Virus record (IMG/VR): IMGVR_UViG_3300025151_007596
Span: 1 to 30,034 of that record
Source of the DNA: a virus
Strand: one strand, 5' to 3'
DNA: 30,034 bases
A program made the position numbers and the translations under genes. The notes under the pieces are model-generated. The model was not told the DNA's origin and made no database searches. It saw only the letters and a list, made by a program, of their open reading frames with translations. The first letter of the stretch is position 1; each line of letters begins with the position of its first letter. Below, piece after piece: positions 22,781-30,034 of the stretch.

Positions 22781-23650
22781 ATGAAACCTGAAATATTTCA
22801 AGCTTCTCTTGAAAGAGGGTCTAACAAACTTTACGTACAGTCTGATAAACAAATCGCCGTTAGAAATGGCGCGTTCATTAAACTTGGCGGTAATGATATA
22901 TTCTACAGAGCAGAAAGTAGTGAAAACGTAAATATCAAAAGAAAATTTGATTATTCCGGCGAAACCTTAACAATAAAAGGTAACTACCAATTCAAATTAG
23001 CAAAAGGAGATCTAGGAAAAATTTCTTTTAATGAGTATGAAGCGATAAACATCAACTCAATTGAAGAAAACGAATACAAGTATTCCATAGGAGATTTATT
23101 TTATGCGCAAGGAGGTAATCCTTCCAGTTCAAGCGGTAACTTAACTGGCGAATATACAGAGTTCAAAGTAACGCGAGTTAAGGAAGATGGCAGTATAGAT
23201 ACCATAGAAATCAATAGACCGGGTCTTTACATACATCCTCCTCAGAATCCCGTAGAAGCTCTGGAAGAAAGCGGGAAGAAAATAAAACTGAATGTAGAGT
23301 ATGATATATCCTCACAAGTTTCAATCGTCGAAAGAGATTTCAAAAGTATTGAATGTTCCCCCATAGAAACTCGAATAGGTCTTTCTTATCCTTTAGAGCG
23401 CGGAATAACTGAAGGTGAGTTTATAGTTTCTAAACAAGTTATATATTTAAACAAGGCTTACGATTCAGAGTCGTTTGAAACTGAAGTTTGCCAAATAACT
23501 TTCGATTATTCTCCTGTTAACGGCATACCTCTTTTGCCGCCTAACAGTATTGATCCTCAAACTTCATACAATGAAGCTGTAGCTATTATTGATAAAAAGC
23601 TACAGGAGATGGACAAGAGAATTACCCGAATGGAAAATATGAACTATTAA
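22781..23650 (+). CDS. Hypothetical tail-tip-associated protein with C-terminal coiled coil
   Basis: This 289-residue protein follows the J-like gene after nine bases, so it is the last gene of the tip operon. It is mainly beta-structured (VQSDKQIAVRNGAFIKLGGN, YQFKLAKGDLGKISFN, LNVEYDISSQVSIVERDF) and ends in a short amphipathic helix (IDKKLQEMDKRITRMENM) fit for trimerisation or for docking another fibre. The family is not recognised. Position and composition suggest a fibre or fibre-attachment protein. Its stop overlaps the tape measure stop on the other strand by four bases. Confidence 0.62.
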   Translation: MKPEIFQASLERGSNKLYVQSDKQIAVRNGAFIKLGGNDIFYRAESSENVNIKRKFDYSGETLTIKGNYQFKLAKGDLGKISFNEYEAININSIEENEYKYSIGDLFYAQGGNPSSSSGNLTGEYTEFKVTRVKEDGSIDTIEINRPGLYIHPPQNPVEALEESGKKIKLNVEYDISSQVSIVERDFKSIECSPIETRIGLSYPLERGITEGEFIVSKQVIYLNKAYDSESFETEVCQITFDYSPVNGIPLLPPNSIDPQTSYNEAVAIIDKKLQEMDKRITRMENMNY

Positions 23651-26600
23651 CGCGAGGTCTTTTGTCCTGTTTGTTGTAGTAGTCCACCGGGACGTTGCTG
23701 TTTGACGATTTCCTGCAGAACAACTCCTTGGAGAATCTTTCCGAGCTCCTTGTTCTTCTCTGTTTCTTGTATGTCGTCTCTTTCTTGTCCAGTAGACTTT
23801 TGTTCAGTTGCTTCAGCAGTAGCTTCAGTTTTACCACTCTTATCAACGTTGATATTTATTTTTACGTTGTTTGTAGTATCGCCGATACCCCCCATTGCAG
23901 CGCCGGAAGCTCCTCCTTGGTTTCCTACCAATCCGCCACCTGCGTAACCCGGTAGGTTGCCGCGGTTTAATTCGGACATAACATTTACTCCATGAGTACG
24001 TACAGCAGAAGGACTCATAATGTATTCGCCACCCATTACTCGAGCTAAGCCTCCACCTACACCGCCTCCTGTGGCCACAGTCCTAACACCGCTCCCATAG
24101 TTTGTTTGAAATTCATTAAGTCCCGGACCCATTGCGTCATCAGCACCTACCATGAAAGCTTCACTTCCACCACCGCCATTACCACCGCCCATAAACTTCG
24201 CGCCACCAATTAACATAGCTGCACTTGCATAAGCTTGAATTAAGTTTCCGCGTTTCTTTCTTTTAACTGCGTCTACTGCGTCTTTTCGTCGTTGAGTTTC
24301 TGTGGCTAAATATTGTTGGTATTTAGACATTCTCTGCTCTTTTTCAAACATACGAGCAGTTTGAGGGTCACCTTCACTTAACCTACCAATTAAGGATAAC
24401 CTATCACTTACTTCAAATCTTCCTTCAGTTGGTCGAGCAGCTTCACTAATTAAAGCGCCAGTTTTAGGATCACGTCGGTAATAAACAAAAGCTTTATTTA
24501 AAGAAACAGATGCTGCTCCTCCTCCAGCTCCTATTCTATCTGCGCCGCGAGCATCGGGGTCTGGCCCACCTAAGAAACCAAGTTTACTACGACCAAAACC
24601 ATAATCTTGAGAAGGTAAAGGTTTAGGTCCTGCAGATTGTCCACCACCTCTGAGTATCCCACCCAAAGCTGCGGCTCCAGCACCTATAGCTAACATTTTA
24701 CCCATGCCGGGACCTTTAGTTTTGCCGCCTGTAGCATAACCATTTATAGCATTCAAAGTGTCCACACCTAATTTATTAACGGCAGACTTACGAATTACAA
24801 ACTCGCCGCCTTGCATTGCTGTTAACACATCATCCTTGTGTCCAGATCCGCCAGTTACTAGTCCTCCAGATTGATAACCTTTAACTAGCCCTCCTCGCGC
24901 AAAACCCATAGACTGAAACATCATTTTCGACGCCATATCAAAAGACATCTTAGAGATAGAGTCTAATATACTCTGAGCCATTCCTGCAAAAGCATCCCCT
25001 GCTGAAGCAGCTCCACTAGCTATAGACTGAAAAGCATCTGCAAACGAACTTTGCATATTTTTCGCTACATTCACAACGCCTTCTTCGAATTCTAGTACAG
25101 CATCAATCTCATTGTAACTAAATGCATCGCGGAAAGCTTGCCCCGGATTCGCCGCACTTGCTCCTTCTAGCCTTATCTGAGCTCTCCTTGCGTCGGTTCT
25201 AGCAGCAGCAAGTTCTTGGCCGCTAATACCAAACCCTCTATTTCTTTGGCTTTGTAACCCTGATGCCCTGCTAGAAGCCCTCGTAAAATCGTCACTTATT
25301 TTTAAATCTTCTGCAACAGCATTGAACTCTAACATCCTTTTCCTCATCTCTATTAGAGTTTCTGCATTTTCATCTATTATATCAGTTTGATTTTTTGTAG
25401 ATTTATTTCTTTCTTCGTTTAAGTGTTCGGTCTCAGCATTAATCGCTTTTTCTTTACTAAGTAATTCAGTCAAATAGTTTACTCGAGCTTCCTCAGCTGT
25501 GGTTAACGCTCCTTGTGTATTTTCTATCTCTGTATACTTGTCTAACTCTGTCTGTATAGCTTCGCCTCTAAGGTTTTTACTTTTTTCTGTAAACTCTTCT
25601 AGACTTTTTATATTGGCTATTCTATCTTCAAATTCATCAGCTTTAACTTTTTCTAAATCACCTAACGCTTTCTCTCTTAGTTTAATTTCTTCAGCATCCA
25701 GTTTGGATTTTTGTTTTTCGCGTAATTCATCTTCTGCTTGAAAAGCTTTGTCTAAAACGCCTTGTCTTTGAATTGTAGCTTGTTGATTTATTAAATCATC
25801 TCCAGCGAACTGGAATTGCAACATCCTATTAGCGTTAGCCCTTTCTGCAGCAGATGTAGCCCCTGCTCTTTTTATCCTCCCTAATTCTCTATCTGAGCCG
25901 AATCTTCGTCCCCTACCAATTCTTTCATTTTTTAATCTAGCAGCTGTACGAGCTGCTCTCACGTCTCCAGCTCCTGCTTGAGGCCCCATAATATCCACAG
26001 GAGGGAGCTCTGTAGCTCTGAAAAATTCAGGGTCAGCGAATAAAGGTATGATCTTTTTCCCCTCCTGTACGATCCTACTCATAAGTTTTAATTGAGTCAG
26101 TAAATTTTGAGGACTAATGTCCCTGCCACTTCCTTCTCTAGCAATATTCGTCTGGTTATAATCGCCCCGATCAAGGGCAGCAAGACTTCCTTTCGTTAAA
26201 AACTTAGGATCTATATTTTGAAGATTTTTTAATACTTCGTCTATCTGCTCAGCAAAAACTCTTTCTCCAGAAGCTTTCATCAATTCCCTAAATCGAGTCA
26301 ACTGAGGCCCCATTTTTATAAAATTAGAAAGTCTATTTTTCCCTTGACCGGACGCATCCCCGCCCTCCCTTAGAGGGGCTATTGCCGATCCACCAAACTG
26401 CTCCATGCCAGAGATAATATCTTTGATTATATCAACTCCTTGAAGCCCTCCTATATTTACATCAGCTATACTTTGTTGTATACCGGGTTTAAAAATATCT
26501 CTAGTTAAAGCTCTTACACTATCACCAGTACCAGTCGCCCTTCTATTAAATGCTGAAAATCTGTTGCCAATTGCTATTTCTTGCTCAATTCTAACCTGCT

Positions 26601-29600
26601 CTGCCTCCATTCTAGACTGCAAATCTATTAAATCTTCACCACTAAAATCTGAAAACTTTTTACCCTCAAAAATACCTTTACCCCCTATTCTCTTCATGTA
26701 ACTTTCTCTAGCTTTTACTACGTGTTCTTCGTCTCCTGCTAGAGATTCTAAAACTTTTTCATGTTGAAGTTGTAGCTTATTTAACTTCTCCAGTCTTTTT
26801 GCAGGGGTATCGTCCTGCAAAGTGCTCATTGAATCTAGAACTGAGCCTAATGTACTCATAGCTCCAGTAATTTCATTTATACTGTCTAAAGTTTCTTGTA
26901 AAGCTGCTTGACGTCCTGCTTCGCCAAAAGCCATACTGAAATCTCCCATAGAAGTAACAGCGCCTAAGCCGCCCCCTATAAGAGCTCCTATTGGTCCCCC
27001 CATTGAAAACCCCATCATAGCACTAGTACCAATATTACTAAAAGCATTTATACCACCTTGTAGTTGTGGTCCTGCGCCCATTGATGAAGCCGCTCCACTT
27101 GTCAACATGCTTATGCCAATTGATGCCATCATCATTTTGTCGGCTGCTGCACCCATACCTTTCCCAGCTTTCATTTGGTCTTTACCTGCTTCAGCTTGTA
27201 ATTTAGCAACTTTCTCTTCAGCTCTTTTTATAACAGCGTCTGAGACCATAAAGTTAGGAACAAAACCACCAGCAGCGCCATGAGTTTTAGGATTAATTCC
27301 CATAGACCTTGAGCGCGCTATACCTTGATTTAATCCACCCGGCTCGTGGAAAGTGTTATAGACCCCTATCCCGTTAGGGTTACCAGCAGAACGTAAAGCT
27401 GGACTGCTTCCAACTCTGATGGATGAAGCAGGAACTCCCGCAGCCATCTCTCTACCTACAGCAGAAGACAAGCCAGAGAAGTTAGGAACAAAACCGCTCG
27501 CGGCCATAGCCATTTTACCTCTTTTACCTTTTGCTGCTGTTAAGGTTGAAAATTCATCTTTAAATAATTGGAGAATTTCTTTTTTGTCATACCCCACCAT
27601 ATCATCATTGATCATTTTTCTGGGGATATTTCCACTAATAGCTGCCTCTTCACCTATTTTAGCCTCTATCTTAGATTTAGTTGGATTAAGATTAGCAGAT
27701 CTACCTTGCCTATTGAAAAAGCCTATCAATCGAGTGTTAGCGTACTTTTTACCCATATAGTCAAAAGCTGCTAATCTATCATCATTTCTAGCGCCTCCTA
27801 CAGCTACCCTAACACCCTCTTCAAATATATCTCCCATTGTGCCCCGACTCAATGCGTCTACATCAAAGTCCCGAGCCACATCTGTAGTGCCAAACATTTC
27901 TTTTGACAATTTTTTGCTATATTTATTTAAGCTTCCTTGAAGATAACTATCAGGTTTTGTTGGGCCTTTGCCTCCTTTACCTTGTACATTTTCTCCTGCA
28001 ATTGGGAAAATTGGTACTACGGGAATACCGGACACCCTAAGTTGAGCAGAGCCTACTCTTCTTCCATCAGCGCCTCTCCATTGAGACATCAACTTGGATA
28101 AAGCTGGTATACCCGCTTTAGGGTTCATTATGTTTTGACTAAATTGAATTGGGGTAGTAGCACTTCCTGTCTCGGTTATAATCCCCATATCTTTCTTATT
28201 TGAGGGGACGGTTAAATCCAAATTGACAACATCACCTCTTTTACCGGGAGCTAGTCCCATAGACTCTGTTTTTTGACGTCTAAAAGTAGCCGCGGCCGCT
28301 GGATTAAAATTAGGAATAAAGCCAGAGCCAGCATAAGGATTGAAACCATGTGCAGCGCTGAAAGCTGCTTTATAACCAGCTCCCGCAGGGCTACCTTTAG
28401 GCGGCATGATTGCTGATTGAGTCATCCCCGGAAAACGTTTAACTGTTTCGGCGGAATTATACATCACGCTTCCGCTACCGGGTTGATTCATGGTACGAAT
28501 AGCGCCAGCCCTATATCCTCCCGCTGCCGCCGCTGCCCTCTCACTATTAGGATTAGCGAAGTTAGGAATGAAGCCTCCTGCGGCCCCCGGAGCTACTGTG
28601 CCTTTTGGACCTGTAACAACACCTCTGCCACCTAAACTTCGGGCTAAAGACTTCGCTATTAGAGCAGCTCTTCTTCTTTCGGCGTTTTGTTGTTTTACCG
28701 TATTTAGTATTTGCTGTTCTAAATCTAAAAGTCCGTTTTCACTACTCTTAACTTTATTAATTAATTGTGGCTCTTTAATTAAAAGACTTGTAATAGTCTC
28801 TTGAAGGGCTAACCTAGACTGTGTAGCCTTGTTAAGGCCCATGAATTCCTTGAAAGCAGTTTTAGCAAATTTAGCTAAGTTAGCTACAAGCTTACCTATA
28901 GCAACACCCGCTAACAATATCCCGGGACCACTTATAAAAGCTCCTACCCCAGTCATCAAACCTTTGCCTAAAGTTTCCCCTAATCTTTCGAATTGTCCCC
29001 CTTCCCCAAAAGACTCAATGGTAGCGTTGACTCCATTTAATAATTTTCTTATAGCTGGTTCTAAAGTAGCACCTCCTATATTAGCTCCTGCTTGAGTTAA
29101 ATTGGCTAGAGTCTTATTAGCTAAAGCATCTAGAGTCTGATTCAATTGTTGATTTCTTACATAAGCTTCGTCAGTGGCAGTATTTGCAGTTCTCAACGCT
29201 TGAGCATATTGACTATTTTTTTGAACTAAGTCAGACATAGCAGCTTTAAGTATGTTGATTTGAAACACACCTGCTACCTGTTCCCCAACTGCAGCCTGTT
29301 CTGCTTTGGCCAATCTACTATAACTACCAGATAAATTTTCCAGTATCGTTATAGCGTCTAACATTTTACCGTTACTGTCGGTAACCGCTACACCCATATC
29401 TCTTAACGTCTTTTGGACATCACTTCTCTGAATACGAGTAAAAATTGTTTTAAATGCGTTACCAATCACTGCACCACCTCGAGCTGTTTTTTGTTGAACA
29501 GCAGTAGTTATAGCCATCAACTGATTTAAACTTACTCCAGCGTCTACAGCAGATGAACCAACACGTGAAACAGCCTTAGCCAAGTCTTCAGAGCTAACTG

Positions 29601-30034
29601 CAAAGGCCGCATCAACTTTGGCCATGCGGTTAACAACTTGAGCAGATGTGACACCTTCTTTATTGAAAGAGTTAACAGCAGCAGTAAGAGACTTAACAGA
29701 ATCTGCGGCGTTCATTCCTGTCAAACGTGTTAAAATGAGAGCATCTTTTGTTCGGTTTAGGGTTTTTTCCATTCCCAAACCTTGACGAGCTAATTCTGTA
29801 GCAGCCTCCGCTACTGTATCAAAACCTTGAGCTGTCTCCTTAGCTACCCTAAACATCCCCTTACCAAATTGTTCAAGAGTTTTAACAGACGCATTCATAA
29901 CTACATTCACGTCTGCCATAGCTTTCTCTACTTTAACAGCAGATGCCACCATAGATTTGAGAGCTCTTTCTACTCCCACTATAACTCCAGCTGAAGCGCC
30001 GAAAGCTATAACACGAGCATTAGAAGCTTCTAAA
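23647..30034 (-). CDS. Giant tail tape measure protein (N-terminus beyond window edge)
   Basis: At least 2128 residues; the frame stays open to the last base, and the GTG at 29979 is internal. Numbering here is from that GTG. Residues about 20-250 are the TP901-type tape measure core (ATELARQGLGMEKTL, VSRVGSSAVDAGVSLNQL, GGAVIGNAFKTIFTRIQ). Hydrophobic stretches lie at 341-371 and 952-1010, and a charged coiled coil at about 1400-1530. The C-terminal third has glycine-rich loops and the recurrent GGEFVIRKSAV (1724) and GGEYIMSPSAV (1983) motifs. Between 450 and 910 four GF(I/V)PNF motifs frame a nuclease-like segment. The protein sets tail length and enters the cell with DNA; at about 0.15 nm per residue a fully extended form would span roughly 300 nm. 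The gene faces the J-like operon tail to tail, which is unusual. Confidence 0.93.
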   Translation of the reverse strand, partial: LEASNARVIAFGASAGVIVGVERALKSMVASAVKVEKAMADVNVVMNASVKTLEQFGKGMFRVAKETAQGFDTVAEAATELARQGLGMEKTLNRTKDALILTRLTGMNAADSVKSLTAAVNSFNKEGVTSAQVVNRMAKVDAAFAVSSEDLAKAVSRVGSSAVDAGVSLNQLMAITTAVQQKTARGGAVIGNAFKTIFTRIQRSDVQKTLRDMGVAVTDSNGKMLDAITILENLSGSYSRLAKAEQAAVGEQVAGVFQINILKAAMSDLVQKNSQYAQALRTANTATDEAYVRNQQLNQTLDALANKTLANLTQAGANIGGATLEPAIRKLLNGVNATIESFGEGGQFERLGETLGKGLMTGVGAFISGPGILLAGVAIGKLVANLAKFAKTAFKEFMGLNKATQSRLALQETITSLLIKEPQLINKVKSSENGLLDLEQQILNTVKQQNAERRRAALIAKSLARSLGGRGVVTGPKGTVAPGAAGGFIPNFANPNSERAAAAAGGYRAGAIRTMNQPGSGSVMYNSAETVKRFPGMTQSAIMPPKGSPAGAGYKAAFSAAHGFNPYAGSGFIPNFNPAAAATFRRQKTESMGLAPGKRGDVVNLDLTVPSNKKDMGIITETGSATTPIQFSQNIMNPKAGIPALSKLMSQWRGADGRRVGSAQLRVSGIPVVPIFPIAGENVQGKGGKGPTKPDSYLQGSLNKYSKKLSKEMFGTTDVARDFDVDALSRGTMGDIFEEGVRVAVGGARNDDRLAAFDYMGKKYANTRLIGFFNRQGRSANLNPTKSKIEAKIGEEAAISGNIPRKMINDDMVGYDKKEILQLFKDEFSTLTAAKGKRGKMAMAASGFVPNFSGLSSAVGREMAAGVPASSIRVGSSPALRSAGNPNGIGVYNTFHEPGGLNQGIARSRSMGINPKTHGAAGGFVPNFMVSDAVIKRAEEKVAKLQAEAGKDQMKAGKGMGAAADKMMMASIGISMLTSGAASSMGAGPQLQGGINAFSNIGTSAMMGFSMGGPIGALIGGGLGAVTSMGDFSMAFGEAGRQAALQETLDSINEITGAMSTLGSVLDSMSTLQDDTPAKRLEKLNKLQLQHEKVLESLAGDEEHVVKARESYMKRIGGKGIFEGKKFSDFSGEDLIDLQSRMEAEQVRIEQEIAIGNRFSAFNRRATGTGDSVRALTRDIFKPGIQQSIADVNIGGLQGVDIIKDIISGMEQFGGSAIAPLREGGDASGQGKNRLSNFIKMGPQLTRFRELMKASGERVFAEQIDEVLKNLQNIDPKFLTKGSLAALDRGDYNQTNIAREGSGRDISPQNLLTQLKLMSRIVQEGKKIIPLFADPEFFRATELPPVDIMGPQAGAGDVRAARTAARLKNERIGRGRRFGSDRELGRIKRAGATSAAERANANRMLQFQFAGDDLINQQATIQRQGVLDKAFQAEDELREKQKSKLDAEEIKLREKALGDLEKVKADEFEDRIANIKSLEEFTEKSKNLRGEAIQTELDKYTEIENTQGALTTAEEARVNYLTELLSKEKAINAETEHLNEERNKSTKNQTDIIDENAETLIEMRKRMLEFNAVAEDLKISDDFTRASSRASGLQSQRNRGFGISGQELAAARTDARRAQIRLEGASAANPGQAFRDAFSYNEIDAVLEFEEGVVNVAKNMQSSFADAFQSIASGAASAGDAFAGMAQSILDSISKMSFDMASKMMFQSMGFARGGLVKGYQSGGLVTGGSGHKDDVLTAMQGGEFVIRKSAVNKLGVDTLNAINGYATGGKTKGPGMGKMLAIGAGAAALGGILRGGGQSAGPKPLPSQDYGFGRSKLGFLGGPDPDARGADRIGAGGGAASVSLNKAFVYYRRDPKTGALISEAARPTEGRFEVSDRLSLIGRLSEGDPQTARMFEKEQRMSKYQQYLATETQRRKDAVDAVKRKKRGNLIQAYASAAMLIGGAKFMGGGNGGGGSEAFMVGADDAMGPGLNEFQTNYGSGVRTVATGGGVGGGLARVMGGEYIMSPSAVRTHGVNVMSELNRGNLPGYAGGGLVGNQGGASGAAMGGIGDTTNNVKININVDKSGKTEATAEATEQKSTGQERDDIQETEKNKELGKILQGVVLQEIVKQQRPGGLLQQTGQKTSR
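27250..28575 (-). repeat. Four dispersed GF(I/V)PNF repeats in the tape measure protein
   Basis: The motif occurs at residues 469-474, 553-558, 829-834 and 905-910 (bases 28558-28575, 28306-28323, 27478-27495 and 27250-27267). Each copy follows a small-residue run (AAG, GSG, AAS, AAG) and precedes a helix-like stretch. The DNA copies differ at several synonymous sites, so selection keeps the peptide and the copies are not recent duplications. Confidence 0.85.
27655..27882 (-). other. PD-(D/E)XK nuclease-like segment inside the tape measure protein
   Basis: Residues about 700-775 hold GDIFEEGVR (E720/E721 in a predicted helix), AAFDY (D740) and KIEAKIG (E772-x-K774). That order and spacing matches the E, D, ExK core of PD-(D/E)XK nucleases. 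The segment lies between the second and third GF(I/V)PNF repeats. The match is motif level only. Confidence 0.35.

Noticed and set aside
23695-29095. Several 70 to 115-codon plus-strand frames inside the tape measure gene
   Set aside because: They are antisense shadows of a long, well-supported gene and have no recognisable family or junction pattern.
29977-29979. GTG as the true start of the tape measure protein
   Set aside because: The frame continues upstream to the last base with typical helical tape measure sequence, so the start is outside the window.
1-30034. Window as bacterial chromosome with a prophage remnant
   Set aside because: Metabolic genes are embedded in phage-like packed operons with ATGA overlaps, and no integrase, attachment repeats or host housekeeping block is visible; a lytic-type phage genome fits better, though the rest of the contig is unseen.

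Overview
This window looks like part of a tailed double-stranded DNA phage genome with siphovirus (long, flexible, lambda-like) tail architecture. It is AT-rich and almost fully coding, with very short gaps, many stop/start overlaps, and no tRNA, rRNA, insertion sequence, integrase or CRISPR array that I can see. The tail-tip genes run in lambda order (M-, L-, K-, I-, J-like). The L-like protein keeps the four-cysteine Fe-S pattern, and the K-like protein keeps both peptidase sites. These proteins belong to phages of Gram-negative hosts. A GspC-like periplasmic protein, a prepilin-like protein and a chlamydia-type ribonucleotide reductase small subunit hint weakly at a host in the Planctomycetes-Verrucomicrobia-Chlamydiae group; that is an inference only.

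Layout. (1) 1-2282, plus: the end of nrdA, a phage-type glycosyltransferase, and nrdB. (2) 2304-4061, plus: two tiny unknown genes, a tandem pair of DUF2589-like genes, and a small Ala-rich helical gene. (3) 4058-4378, minus: a lone unknown gene. (4) 4395-7975, plus: a tightly coupled string of inorganic pyrophosphatase, two small unknown genes, a prepilin-like protein with a CxxCH motif, serine hydroxymethyltransferase, a GspC-like exported protein, and a small protein resembling the toxin-binding domain of Xre/MbcA/ParS antitoxins. (5) 13962-7972, minus: three paralogous beta-rich structural proteins, possibly tail-tube-like, then a 1124-residue protein built from about ten IPT/TIG-type Ig domains. 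(6) 14026-23650, plus: the tail-tip module M-L-K-I-J plus one more structural gene. (7) 30034-23647, minus: a giant tape measure protein, cut by the window edge.

How it fits together. The first half is mainly metabolism. Ribonucleotide reductase makes dNTPs, serine hydroxymethyltransferase supplies one-carbon units for thymidylate, and pyrophosphatase removes the PPi released by DNA synthesis. Envelope and host-interaction genes are mixed in. The second half builds the tail and receptor-binding tip. The tape measure gene lies convergent to and downstream of the J-like gene instead of upstream of M, so the tail module has been inverted or rearranged.

Most interesting points: an R2 subunit with Ile at the radical-Tyr site; a phage-borne pseudopilin and GspC-like pair; a DUF2589 pair with a small helical partner; a nuclease-like domain and GF(I/V)PNF repeats inside the tape measure; CBM5/12-like modules in two tail-tip proteins; a solitary antitoxin-like domain; and a recurrent GTGTAA motif before genes that follow true intergenic gaps.
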